A stretch of DNA of 64,000 bases from Zetaproteobacteria bacterium (lineage in GTDB: Bacteria; Pseudomonadota; Zetaproteobacteria; Mariprofundales; Mariprofundaceae). Under the pieces are notes generated by a model. The model saw nothing but the letters and a program-made list of their open reading frames with translations. It ran no database searches and was not told where the DNA came from. Made by a program: the position numbers and the translations under genes. This document shows, one piece after another, positions 36,263-45,769 of this stretch (its first letter is position 1; every line of letters begins with the position of its first letter). The DNA is taken from NCBI GenBank assembly GCA_002753275.1, contig PEAA01000001.1:124001-188000 (forward strand), read 5' to 3'.

Positions 36263-39200
36263 ATGCTTTCCACCATGCGCACTCTTCGACAGCAACTTAT
36301 CCAACTTTTCACGCAACACCATCCCGAATTTATTGATCGCCATCTTCCCGCGCGGCTACAGGCCAATTTACTCCATGATGCGCTGGCACTGCTTCCGCAT
36401 GATCAAGCCGTGCCGACGCGATTTTCTCTTTCTATTCGTACGATTAGTCATGATAAGTTACACCGCCATTTGTTGTTGATTCGTTGCCCTGATCAAGCTT
36501 TTTATTTCGATGCAATCAAGGCCTATCTCTTCCAACGCGATATTCAATCGATTAAAGAACAGACCTTGATTGCTTCTTGGGATAGCCAGAAGCGCCAGAT
36601 ACATCCACCTACATCGACTGGGCAATCGATTATGTTGATTGCGATTCACCTTTCAGCAACCCTACTGAGTGATCCAGATCAATTGTTAAACGATATTGAA
36701 GCGATCTTGTTGAGTGTAGATCAATCGGTGCTCGATTTTAATGCCATGCATCAACAATTAGCCCATATTGGTGCATGTTTGAAGGATGATGCAGCCAATG
36801 ATGCTTCGTTACTTGAATGGATTCGTGAAGATCGTTATCTTCTTTATGGCTTTGAATCGGCTCATCATCAGCTTGGATTGATGCACCACCGGCGCAATAT
36901 GAATCGGGTGGTACAGTATCTTCATCGTGATATATTTAATCTGCCCAAAGCGACGAAACCGAGTATTGAATGGTTACATTTGTCGGCCATACAAAACCAT
37001 CTTTATAGTCGGAATCACCTTGAAGTGTTACGCCTCTGCTGGCAGGAGCATGGAGCATTACATCAAGCGATTTTGATTGGCCACCTTTCGCGAAGTGCCC
37101 GTTACAGCAACGCTACGCAACAGAGTTGGCTGCAAAAGCAATGGAACGAAATTCGTCAACAATCTGAAATGGTTCAGTCAACCTTTTACGCCCGTGAAAT
37201 TCGCACCCTCTACGATAGGATGCCCAAGCCGTTGTTACACTCGGTATCTTCCGATCAGTGGTACCTTGCACTGAAAAATATTCTCCAGATCAATACTCCT
37301 TTGCAGATTTCGCATGCACATTTAATCCCGAACATTGGCGATGTTGATCTTTTGTTGATCACCGTGGCGCGCAAACGCTTTGGGCCCAATATTCTGCATC
37401 ATGTGAAGCAAAACCTTGCTCAGCTTGGTTTGAAAGTGGGTCAAAACACCCAATTTACCGATGCAGGAAATTTTGTACTTTTTGCACTTTCGATTGAGAA
37501 GAGGGTTGAACAATGGCCCGATGCACTGACTCTCGAAAACGCGATTCAAGAGTGCATTAAATTTTGGAAAGACCGTGCCAAAGAGGCGATTCTTGCATGT
37601 ACCCATTGCATCGATTTACCCAGGGTTCTCGATGATTTAAGTCATGTCTCTCCACTTTATGAGAGCATGTTTCCACCTGAGCAATTTCTGATGGATATTC
37701 AGAAAGTTGATCCTATTGTGCAATCGCAACGAAGTTTTATCCGGTTACGGCAAGATGGGGAAATCCTTGAGGTACATCTTTTAAGTGCCCATGCGATGCT
37801 TTTGGGGCGTATTGTTCGTATGATGCAAGGGTTTGGACTTGTTTGTATTGAAAACAATGTGGCAGAGCTTGGACAGGGTGGACGAAAAATTACCATCAAT
37901 CGCATTCGTTGTGCGTTTAATGGTTATCAAGACAGTGTGATGGATCATCTTAAAGATGCCCTTGAAGCTGTAGTGAATGGCGAGGCTGATGATGACCCGA
38001 TCAACCATTTAATTCTTCTTACCCCCCTCAAAATTGGCGAAGTGGCGATTTTGATTACGCTGCGTAATCACCTGGTACAACTTTATCCGCAAGCATCTTC
38101 AACGGCGCTCTCCAATATGCTCAACGAAAATCCTGAGGTTGCGACGCGATTGTATCAGCGATTTTATACGATCCATAGCGGAGCATTGCCCACAGCAGAG
38201 GATGAAGATGCGCTTAATCAAGCCTTTGCCGCGATTAAAAATTTAAATGATGATCAATGGTTGCGCCACTTTCTTATCTTGATTCAGGCTTCATTACGAA
38301 CCAATGGTTTGATACGACAGAATCATGACCCTATTGCGATAAAAATTGATCCTTCTCTGATTCCAGGCCTGCCTCAGCCGGTTCCTTATCGAGAAATTTT
38401 TGTACATGGCCGCATGATGCAAGGGATTCATCTACGGGCAGGAAAAGTGGCTCGCGGAGGAATCCGCTTTTCAGATCGTCCGGATGATTTTCGTTCGGAA
38501 GTCCATGGCTTGATGGCGACACAAGTCGTTAAGAATGGTCAAATTTTGCCTACTGGTGCTAAAGGCGGTTTTATTGTTCAACATCGTTGGGATGATCTAT
38601 CGGAGTCAGCCTCTTCTCAGAGAGGAAAAAGAACCGTTACCCGAGAAGAGATTTTGTCGCAATACCAACAGTTTATTCGAGCCCTACTTTCATTGAGTGA
38701 TAATTTATCGGGAGATCAACTGCTTCCACCCCACGCAATCTATGTGCCACAGGAGGATCAAAATGATCCCTACCTGGTTGTTGCTGCGGATAAAGGGACG
38801 GCAAGCTTTTCCGATGAAGCCAATGCCATTTCACAAACCCATCACTTTTGGCTGGATGATGCTTTTGCCAGTGGCGGTAAACATGGTTACGATCATAAAG
38901 CGATTGGTATTACTGCTCGAGGCGCGTGGGTCTGTGCGGCACACCATCTTCAATCCCATCAAATTGATGCGTGGCAAGCGCCCTTAACAGTTGTCGGAAT
39001 TGGTGATATGTCTGGTGATGTCTTTGGTAACGGTCTTCTGCTTAACCCCCATACGCAACTGATTGCTGCATTTAATCATGCCTATATTTTCCTTGACCCA
39101 AATCCAAATCAGAGTGAAGCCTTCGCTGAGAGACAACGCCTTTTTACGCAAGGGTTCAATTGGGATCAATACAATCGCGCATTGATCAGCCATGGAGGGG

Positions 39201-40846
39201 GCGTTTTTGACCGTGGTAGTAAAACAATTTTTCTCTCTCACGAAGTTCGTCAAGCCTTGGATATCAATGCCGATGAATGCTCTGGAGAAGCATTGATTCA
39301 AGCGATTCTCTCTGCCCCTGTGGATATGCTCTACAATGGTGGCATTGGCACTTATATTAAAGCTGCCTGTGAAAGTCATCAGGAGATTCTTGATCCTGCC
39401 AACAACAGTGTGCGTATTGATGCGGAGCAGCTACGCTGTAAAACGGTTTGCGAAGGTGGAAATCTAGGAGTGACCCAGTTGGCGCGTCTGCTTTTTGCTG
39501 CCAAGGGAGGGTTAATCAATACCGATGCGATTGATAATGCTGCAGGTGTGCACATGTCAGATCGTGAAGTGAATATCAAAATTCTCTTTTCTGCGACATC
39601 ACTTGCAACGATGCCCCGTGCAGAGCGTAATAAGATTCTCAAGCAGATGACCCATGAAGTGACCGAGCAGTGTCTTGCACATAATCAGATGCAAGCGCGT
39701 GCATTATCATTGGCAGCTTACGATGGGGCAAACCATCTACCGCGTTTGATGCGCCTTTACACTTACCTTAATGATCACCATTATTTGTATGAAAAACATG
39801 CGCAATGCCTTGGAATTTCTCATGAACAGCAACTGTTGCTCAAGCCACAATTATCCATGGTCTTGGGTTGTGAAAAAAATCGTATCCATGCTTGCCTGGA
39901 TGTAGAAAACTTTGCCGATTGGAGCTGTTTTTCTAGACGGTTTTTAATGGATTATTTCCCCAAAAAGATTCAGCGCAGTTTTGCAGCGATCGTTCCTAAC
40001 CACCCTATGGCCAGCGGGATTGTCCATATTCAAGTCTGTAATCATGTCATTAACCATTTTGGTTTAACCACGCCATTTCATATTGAGTCACTTTCGACTG
40101 TACCGATCTCACATATTGTCCATGGATTATTATTGGCTGATGAACTATTACAAACGGAAAAATTGCGCCATTTTATCTGGGCGCTGCCAAAACTTGACGA
40201 TGCACTGGCGTTACAAACATCCTTGCATCAAGTGATTATGCAATATGCACTCGATCTCATTCAACAATTTGATATGACTTTGTGTGATGAGGTTTGGATG
40301 GTTGCGCGCAAGCATGAATTGAAGCTATTAAAGCAGATGATTCTTTCGCAGCAATCTGTTGCGAGTTTTGAACCCCTACTGCAACAAGGATTGAATGAAG
40401 AGATGGCGCGTCACTATTTCTCGGTGGAGGCAATGGTACCGATGGCGACTGCTGTGCATGTCGTGGCTCATGATCGAGTTGATCAAGAGGATGAAGTGTT
40501 GTCAGAGCTTATCCATCTGGCATATCAAAGCTTTCAATGGTTGCCCTTTAAACAACTTGAATCATCATTACAGACGCCATTGTGGGGCAAGGATGAACCC
40601 GGGCATAATTTACGCCGTGAGTGGTTGCACCGTTTGTCGATTTTGAAGTCGAAGGCGATTCGACAAGTGTTGCACGCCTCGTCAAAGGGTGTTGTTTGGG
40701 CTGGTCAGCGTCATTGGCTTGTGATGCAAGGAATTCTACAAAATCCAGCGCGTTTTTATGATGAAATTGAGAATCATCGTTTACAATTGATCGTCTATTT
40801 AACGCAACTTGAATCGTTGATTGATGAAACAGTGATCCATGAATAA
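36263..40846 (+). CDS. NAD-specific glutamate dehydrogenase, large (about 170 kDa) class
   Basis: 1527 residues, slightly shorter than the 1600-residue examples I know. The central catalytic core shows LRAGKVARGGIRFSDRPDDFRSEVHGLM, VKNGQILPTGAKGGF, PYLVVAADKGTASFSDEAN, GYDHKAIGITARGAW, VVGIGDMSGDVFGNGLLL and GGIGTYIKA, VCEGGNLGVTQLARL. Long N- and C-terminal regulatory regions flank it. Converts glutamate to 2-oxoglutarate and ammonia with NAD, usually catabolic and allosterically regulated. Start ATG 36263; an ATG four codons later is possible. Alanine racemase follows 54 bases downstream. Confidence 0.9.
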   Translation: MLSTMRTLRQQLIQLFTQHHPEFIDRHLPARLQANLLHDALALLPHDQAVPTRFSLSIRTISHDKLHRHLLLIRCPDQAFYFDAIKAYLFQRDIQSIKEQTLIASWDSQKRQIHPPTSTGQSIMLIAIHLSATLLSDPDQLLNDIEAILLSVDQSVLDFNAMHQQLAHIGACLKDDAANDASLLEWIREDRYLLYGFESAHHQLGLMHHRRNMNRVVQYLHRDIFNLPKATKPSIEWLHLSAIQNHLYSRNHLEVLRLCWQEHGALHQAILIGHLSRSARYSNATQQSWLQKQWNEIRQQSEMVQSTFYAREIRTLYDRMPKPLLHSVSSDQWYLALKNILQINTPLQISHAHLIPNIGDVDLLLITVARKRFGPNILHHVKQNLAQLGLKVGQNTQFTDAGNFVLFALSIEKRVEQWPDALTLENAIQECIKFWKDRAKEAILACTHCIDLPRVLDDLSHVSPLYESMFPPEQFLMDIQKVDPIVQSQRSFIRLRQDGEILEVHLLSAHAMLLGRIVRMMQGFGLVCIENNVAELGQGGRKITINRIRCAFNGYQDSVMDHLKDALEAVVNGEADDDPINHLILLTPLKIGEVAILITLRNHLVQLYPQASSTALSNMLNENPEVATRLYQRFYTIHSGALPTAEDEDALNQAFAAIKNLNDDQWLRHFLILIQASLRTNGLIRQNHDPIAIKIDPSLIPGLPQPVPYREIFVHGRMMQGIHLRAGKVARGGIRFSDRPDDFRSEVHGLMATQVVKNGQILPTGAKGGFIVQHRWDDLSESASSQRGKRTVTREEILSQYQQFIRALLSLSDNLSGDQLLPPHAIYVPQEDQNDPYLVVAADKGTASFSDEANAISQTHHFWLDDAFASGGKHGYDHKAIGITARGAWVCAAHHLQSHQIDAWQAPLTVVGIGDMSGDVFGNGLLLNPHTQLIAAFNHAYIFLDPNPNQSEAFAERQRLFTQGFNWDQYNRALISHGGGVFDRGSKTIFLSHEVRQALDINADECSGEALIQAILSAPVDMLYNGGIGTYIKAACESHQEILDPANNSVRIDAEQLRCKTVCEGGNLGVTQLARLLFAAKGGLINTDAIDNAAGVHMSDREVNIKILFSATSLATMPRAERNKILKQMTHEVTEQCLAHNQMQARALSLAAYDGANHLPRLMRLYTYLNDHHYLYEKHAQCLGISHEQQLLLKPQLSMVLGCEKNRIHACLDVENFADWSCFSRRFLMDYFPKKIQRSFAAIVPNHPMASGIVHIQVCNHVINHFGLTTPFHIESLSTVPISHIVHGLLLADELLQTEKLRHFIWALPKLDDALALQTSLHQVIMQYALDLIQQFDMTLCDEVWMVARKHELKLLKQMILSQQSVASFEPLLQQGLNEEMARHYFSVEAMVPMATAVHVVAHDRVDQEDEVLSELIHLAYQSFQWLPFKQLESSLQTPLWGKDEPGHNLRREWLHRLSILKSKAIRQVLHASSKGVVWAGQRHWLVMQGILQNPARFYDEIENHRLQLIVYLTQLESLIDETVIHE

Positions 40847-40900
40847 CGCATCTTTTTGCGGGCGCTTTCTTGATGGCGCCATTTACGGCATGATTCGATA

Positions 40901-41977
40901 ATGCGACCCGCGATTGCCTATATCCATCTTGATCATCTTCGTTACAACTATCAAGTCCTTGCGAGCCAGGCCGATGGTGCCTATATGATCGCAGTGGTGA
41001 AAGCTGATGCTTATGGTCACGGATTGCGTTGGGTTGCGCCAGTTTTGTGGCAAGAAGGATGCCGCTATTTTGCTGTCACCGATGCGGAAGAAGGCATGCG
41101 TCTGCGAGATATACTGACACCGCAGCGTAGCGCCAATATTCTCTTGCTTTCGGGTATTTTTGATGAAGAAGATGCCAGGTACTGTGTTGATGCGCAACTC
41201 ATTCCAGCACTGACCCATGAGCAACAGATTGCGTGGTTAAAAGCGCATCACTTTGCTGGTGGTATCTGGATAAAGGTCAATACAGGGATGCATCGTTTGG
41301 ATGCTGATTCTCCTGAAAAATTGTTGCAATGCTGCGATGAAGCATCCATTCAAGTGATTGGTATCATGTCCCATTTGGCGTGTGCCGATACGCCAGATCA
41401 TCCCTTGAATGTGCATCAGCATGATCATTTTTTTACGATGTACCAACGCCTGCTGCCAACGGCACAGGCCTCTCTGCTCAATAGTGCGGGGTTGATCTCA
41501 CCGACAGGAAAACACTATGACTATGTGCGTACAGGTATTGCGCTTTATGGTTCTGAGCCTGTTGTGCAAAAAAAACTGGGGCTGAAACCTGTCATGCAAC
41601 TTACAGGAAAAGTGATTCAGATCCATACATTGAATCCTGGTGATGCCATCTCTTATGGAGCCACTTTTGTTGCAGAACGACCGATGCAACTGGCGATTGT
41701 CACCCTTGGCTATGCCGATGGTTTACCGCGTGCGCTCTCCAATTGTGGTCATGCTTATTGCAAGGGTCATTATTACCCGATGGTTGGTCGGGTCTGTATG
41801 GATTATTGTCAGTTGGACTGTACCAATACTCCTCTCGCCGTAGGTGATTGTGTGGAGTTTTGGGGAGGCCATCTGTTAGCCGATGATATTGCCATGAAAC
41901 TTGATACTATTTCTTACACGCTATTTACGGGTGTAGGTGAGCGCGTTCATCGTCAGGTGGTCGTTTCTACGCAATAA
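40901..41977 (+). CDS. alr: alanine racemase
   Basis: 358 residues. PLP fold type III enzyme supplying D-alanine for peptidoglycan. PLP lysine K34 in AVVKADAYGHG; later NTGMHRLD, LNSAGLI, YVRTGIALYG, catalytic Tyr in GDAISYGATFVA, and MVGRVCMDYCQLD. Slightly shorter at the C-terminus than some homologues but complete. ATG 40901 is consistent with the family start (RPAIAYIHLDHLRYN). Confidence 0.94.
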   Translation: MRPAIAYIHLDHLRYNYQVLASQADGAYMIAVVKADAYGHGLRWVAPVLWQEGCRYFAVTDAEEGMRLRDILTPQRSANILLLSGIFDEEDARYCVDAQLIPALTHEQQIAWLKAHHFAGGIWIKVNTGMHRLDADSPEKLLQCCDEASIQVIGIMSHLACADTPDHPLNVHQHDHFFTMYQRLLPTAQASLLNSAGLISPTGKHYDYVRTGIALYGSEPVVQKKLGLKPVMQLTGKVIQIHTLNPGDAISYGATFVAERPMQLAIVTLGYADGLPRALSNCGHAYCKGHYYPMVGRVCMDYCQLDCTNTPLAVGDCVEFWGGHLLADDIAMKLDTISYTLFTGVGERVHRQVVVSTQ

Positions 41978-42016
41978 AAAGTTGATATTTTGCGATAAAC
42001 AACGCATACATTGGCA

Positions 42017-42481
42017 ATGTTAAAATTTCTTCTTTTCTTACTCATTACCATTCCATTGGTTGAGCTCTATGTTTTAATTGAAGTTGGCTCCTCTATTGGT
42101 GGGCTTGCAACGATTCTTCTCTGTCTTGGCACGGCAGCACTTGGCGCAACCTTGGTTCGTTATCAAGGGTTAAAAACGATTATCTCGGCGCAAGAGAGTT
42201 TTATGCGTGGTCAAGCGCCGACGGAACAGGTGCTGCATGGTATTTTACTTGCACTTACGGGGATTTTATTGGTGACCCCAGGTTTTGTGACCGATATTCT
42301 TGGCTTCTTGCTTTTGATTCCTGCGCTTCGAAACTATCTGGTTGTGCTTTTTATCGCGCAACAAGCGCAAAAGATTGAACAGCAGCGCCGCTTCCGCCAA
42401 GAATATCATGATGTTATCGATATTGAGATTGAACCTCAGCGTGATCCAATCAAAGATCGCCTGCAGTCGTATGATCGATAG
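42017..42481 (+). CDS. fxsA: FxsA family inner-membrane protein
   Basis: 154 residues from ATG 42017 (TTG 42011 possible). Three to four membrane helices: LKFLLFLLITIPLVELYVLIEVG, GGLATILLCLGTAALGATLVRYQG, and VLHGILLALTGILLVTPGFVTDILGFLLLIPAL. The VTPGFVTDILGFLLLIPALR motif is the FxsA hallmark. FxsA overproduction relieves F-plasmid exclusion of phage T7 in E. coli; native role unknown. Convergent with gpmI. Confidence 0.92.
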   Translation: MLKFLLFLLITIPLVELYVLIEVGSSIGGLATILLCLGTAALGATLVRYQGLKTIISAQESFMRGQAPTEQVLHGILLALTGILLVTPGFVTDILGFLLLIPALRNYLVVLFIAQQAQKIEQQRRFRQEYHDVIDIEIEPQRDPIKDRLQSYDR

Positions 42482-42505
42482 TATATGGTTGCTATTCTGT
42501 TGAAT

Positions 42506-42543
42506 GCTTGACCCGCAGCAATAACACGGATGCCAGGTCAAGC
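42506..42543. terminator. hairpin between convergent fxsA and gpmI
   Basis: GCTTGACC (42506-42513) pairs with GGTCAAGC (42536-42543), eight perfect pairs, loop 22 bases. No T-run directly follows; a weak bidirectional terminator at best. Confidence 0.4.
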
Positions 42544-42555
42544 GCTCAAGGATTC

Positions 42556-44232
42556 TTAGCAACTTTTACTACTATTTTTTTCAATCAATGATGGGGCCAT
42601 ATTCTTCGCAGCTTGTAGATGGAGCATCTCCAATATCGTCGCTGCAATATGAGAGAGACCAGGACACTGCGTAACACTATCTTTCGCTTGAGGTTGGCGA
42701 AGTTGATAACTACCATCGAAATGGGGATCAAACAGAATGCAAGGAACAGGATTGATGGAGTGTTTGGTGGAGCGTTCTAGCTGCCCCCCTTTTTCAATGG
42801 TCATCTCCTCGGCATTGCCATGATCTGCGGTGATTAATGCCATGCCCCCGACTTCTTGAAGTGCATTAACAATACGCCCAACAGCAATATCAACCGCCTC
42901 AACAGCAGCAACTGCCGCATCCATTGAACCACAATGGCCAACCATGTCGGCATTGGCAAAGTTGATCAGTCCAAAATCATATTCACCACTATGAATAAGT
43001 TCGATCGCTTTATCGGCAACCTCAACGGCTTTCATGGCAGGCGCATCTAAAAATTCAATGCCACGATCGGATGGAATCAATACATAATCTTCAAGTGAAC
43101 TATCAAGCGGTTGGCGATACCCCCCATTAAAAAAGAAGGTGACATGGGCATACTTTTGCGTTTCAGCAAGACGAAACTGTTTCATGCCAAGTTCGACCAG
43201 TTGTCGTCCCAGCGGTCGTTCAACCTTGGTCGTTCCCATCACCTGTAGAGGCGGTAAATTACGATCTTCATCATAAACCATCATGCCGGCATAACATACA
43301 TCGGGACGAGACCCACGATCGAAACCATCAAAATCATCCAGACAAAAGGCTTCGGTCAATTCAATTGCTCGGTCACCACGGAAATTCATCATCAACACAG
43401 CATCGCCATTGACAATGTTACCGTTCGTTTGACAGGATCGATTTTGAATTAAAAAACCGGGAAGATCTTGATCGACCAACCCTTCGGTTTGCGCACGGAA
43501 AAAGTTGATTCCATCTGTCACGGAAGCAAAAGTGTGCGCACACGCTCCATGCACCATCGCTTGCCAGCCCAAAGCGACCTTGCCCCAGTCACGATCACGA
43601 TCCATAACGACCCGTTCACGACCACCTGCATAGTGAAATGCGTAATCAAACCCTGTGACTTGGTTGATCTTCTCAAATTCAGCCTCAATCATTGCCACAT
43701 AGGTTTCAGCCGATTGAATGGCGACATCACGCCCATCAAGGAGCGCATGGATGCGCAGCTTATGAACCTTTTGCGTAAAGGCATAGCGAATCACCGTAAT
43801 AAAGTAATCAATGTGCGAGTGAATATTCCCATCGGAGAGCAATCCAACCAGATGAAGAGTCCCCCCCTTCTGCGCCGATTGTATCAATTGTTGCAAGACT
43901 TCGGAGTGGTAAAAGGAGCCGTCTTCAATGGCTTTGTTAATGCGGGTTGGCCCCTGATCCAAGATCATGCCTGCACCCATTGTTAAGTGCCCTACCTCTG
44001 AGCCCCCCATATCTTTGCTGGCAGGAAGGCCAACATAGGTGCCATGGGTCATCAATGTTGTATGGGCAAAATGGTTCCATAGATGATCAAATGTGGGTGT
44101 ATGCGCATGGGCGATTGCATCCCCTGTACCACCACTGCCCATGCCCCATCCATCCATAACAATCAGTAATACAGGGCGATTGGGTGCTGTCGTAGTCAAC
44201 CCATTGTTTGATTCTTTTTGGTACGCAACCAT
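42556..44232 (-). CDS. gpmI: 2,3-bisphosphoglycerate-independent phosphoglycerate mutase
   Basis: 558 residues from ATG 44232 (AAGGAG upstream; the open frame starts at 44256). Alkaline phosphatase superfamily, Mn-dependent. LLIVMDGWGMGSGGTGDAI, catalytic Ser in GGSEVGHLTMGAGM, HIHSHIDYF-type segment (LLSDGNIHSHIDYF), VVMDRDRDWGKV, NFRGDRAIEL, INFANADMVGHCGSMDA and ALITADHGNAEEM. Longer than the usual ~510 residues, with additions near the C-terminus. Glycolysis/gluconeogenesis. Confidence 0.95.
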   Translation of the reverse strand: MVAYQKESNNGLTTTAPNRPVLLIVMDGWGMGSGGTGDAIAHAHTPTFDHLWNHFAHTTLMTHGTYVGLPASKDMGGSEVGHLTMGAGMILDQGPTRINKAIEDGSFYHSEVLQQLIQSAQKGGTLHLVGLLSDGNIHSHIDYFITVIRYAFTQKVHKLRIHALLDGRDVAIQSAETYVAMIEAEFEKINQVTGFDYAFHYAGGRERVVMDRDRDWGKVALGWQAMVHGACAHTFASVTDGINFFRAQTEGLVDQDLPGFLIQNRSCQTNGNIVNGDAVLMMNFRGDRAIELTEAFCLDDFDGFDRGSRPDVCYAGMMVYDEDRNLPPLQVMGTTKVERPLGRQLVELGMKQFRLAETQKYAHVTFFFNGGYRQPLDSSLEDYVLIPSDRGIEFLDAPAMKAVEVADKAIELIHSGEYDFGLINFANADMVGHCGSMDAAVAAVEAVDIAVGRIVNALQEVGGMALITADHGNAEEMTIEKGGQLERSTKHSINPVPCILFDPHFDGSYQLRQPQAKDSVTQCPGLSHIAATILEMLHLQAAKNMAPSLIEKNSSKSC

Positions 44233-44406
44233 GACACGACTCCTTACGCGCGACAAGGCCGCGTAAATTGATTCAATTTTTTTGGCAATGATAGCAGAAT
44301 CGTGTTATTTTCACCAATGGATCAAAAAACCAAAATCCGATATTGCCAAATGTCAGACTGATGCTTTCGGCGGTCTGTACGGTATTCACCCAAATTGAAG
44401 GCATAT

Positions 44407-44590
44407 TGAATCGCCCCGAATTCATCGGAGGCTGTTTTATCTGAGTCATCATGCTGCTTTTTGATACTCAGTTTGTCGATAGTAAAGCTCTTCATACTCA
44501 AGTGGCGGCATATCGCCAAGTGGTCGCATGATTCGCCGATTGTTGAACCATTCAACCCAGATCAGGGTTGCACGCTCCACATCATCCACG
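44407..44590 (-). mobile_element. remnant end of an IS3-family insertion sequence
   Basis: Starting at 44407, TGAATCGCCCCGAATTCATC and the following GGAGGCTG read like a terminal inverted repeat of IS3-family (IS51/IS407-like) elements. The adjoining minus-strand coding part gives VDDVERATLIWVEWFNNRRI and EYEELYYRQTEYQ, the C-terminus of that family's transposase. Only the 3' end of the element remains; it is joined to IS1380-type coding sequence at about 44590. Confidence 0.65.
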
Positions 44591-45546
44591 CCGCGCATGC
44601 GGTACCAGCGCATGATGGTTGCAGGGTCGTCTGTGCGATTGGTGGCGATAACATGGTAGAAATAGGCATCTCCGTGGCCGTCCAGCTCTTGTTGTTTTCC
44701 CCTGCGAAACACGATCAGGCGGAACGCCTTCCTGGTTTTCTCCATGCTGTGGATCACGCTCGCTAGAGCTCCGTCACCAAATGGAACCCAGTCCGTTTCA
44801 GCAATCGCCTGAATCGCGGCAATCACTGCAGGATCTTTTTTGGCACCAATGGCGAACATGACGCCATCATGTTCGCAATCGTTGATAACATCTGTCTGAT
44901 AGGTAGCGGAATCAGCCCGCAATCTAGTGATATGTTTACCTTTCGGCATGTTGGCTTTGCACGCCTTGATAAACGCTCGATTATCACTGGCTGGTGCTTC
45001 ATTTCCTTCGCGAAACTCTTCATGCACAATCAGGCCATTCTCTGCCAGATGCCCCGCTATAGGCATGTACCCCTTTTCATTCTTGTAGGTGCATTGCGCT
45101 GCATACTTCTCAGCAGTGATCTGAGTCGCATCAATATCCAATGTATATGCGTCACGCGTCTCCTGATTGAGAGCCCATGCCAACAGCTCGTTGCGAACAT
45201 TCAGAAGATCGGAAATGGCACTTCCTTTGCCCATTCGCCGAAGCCAGTCACCCACGGCATCGCTGCTCGGAACTGTGATCCCAAGGGCGGTTTTCAAAGC
45301 ATCGTCGTTGGAGAGCATGCGAAGATCCTCAAGAGACCGGCCTCCACCATGCAGCATCAGTATCAGTGACTGAATATACACGCTTGGCATGAAGCCTCTG
45401 CCACTTCGAGGAAGCGGGAGGTGATGGTCGATCATGGCTGGCACCTTCATCGCTGCCATGAATTCACCCAAAAGCGCCAGACCCGCATGGGAAGTTAAAC
45501 TCTCATCCGTCGCGGATAGCTTGAATGGCATTACAGTTTGGTTCAT
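44449..45546 (-). pseudogene. chimeric transposase: IS1380-type N-terminus fused to IS3-type C-terminus
   Basis: 365-codon open frame. Residues 1-319 look like IS1380-family DDE transposase: LPRSGRGFMPSVYIQSLILM, LSNDDALKTALGITVPSSDAVGDWLRRMG, TLDIDATQITAEKY (first Asp), ITRLRADSATYQT (second Asp) and DAYFYHVIATNRTDDPATIMRWY. From about residue 320 the sequence switches to VDDVERATLIWVEWFNNRR, the end of IS3-type transposases. The IS1380 C-terminal part with its catalytic Glu is missing, so the enzyme should be inactive although the frame is open. Family calls are from memory of motifs. Confidence 0.7.
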
Positions 45547-45769
45547 GATTCTTTCACCTCATTGGTGTCGAGAGTTCATGACTCGAACACGCTCAAACCT
45601 ACCATATCAACGAGGTTTCTGACTGGGCGTTATTTTACAATGTCGGAATTAGGGAAAAATCTGTGATCATGGCGATTCAATCGCGTTGCATTGTCGATGC
45701 TTAAATAAAAAAATAGATTTATGCGAGTAAACACTCCATGATGCGATGATTAAAGGGGGAAATACTCTT
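45547..45769. other. intergenic region upstream of tandem GGDEF genes, includes IS1380 left flank
   Basis: About 220 bases between the transposase start and the first GGDEF gene. The transposase side probably holds the left end of the IS1380-type element, but I could not define an inverted repeat or a target duplication. A promoter for the GGDEF pair must lie here or in the IS end; none is clear. Confidence 0.35.

Noticed and set aside
44322-44555. 77-codon frame around the IS3 end
   Set aside because: Frame-shifted reading of the transposase tail and flank; no own start signal.
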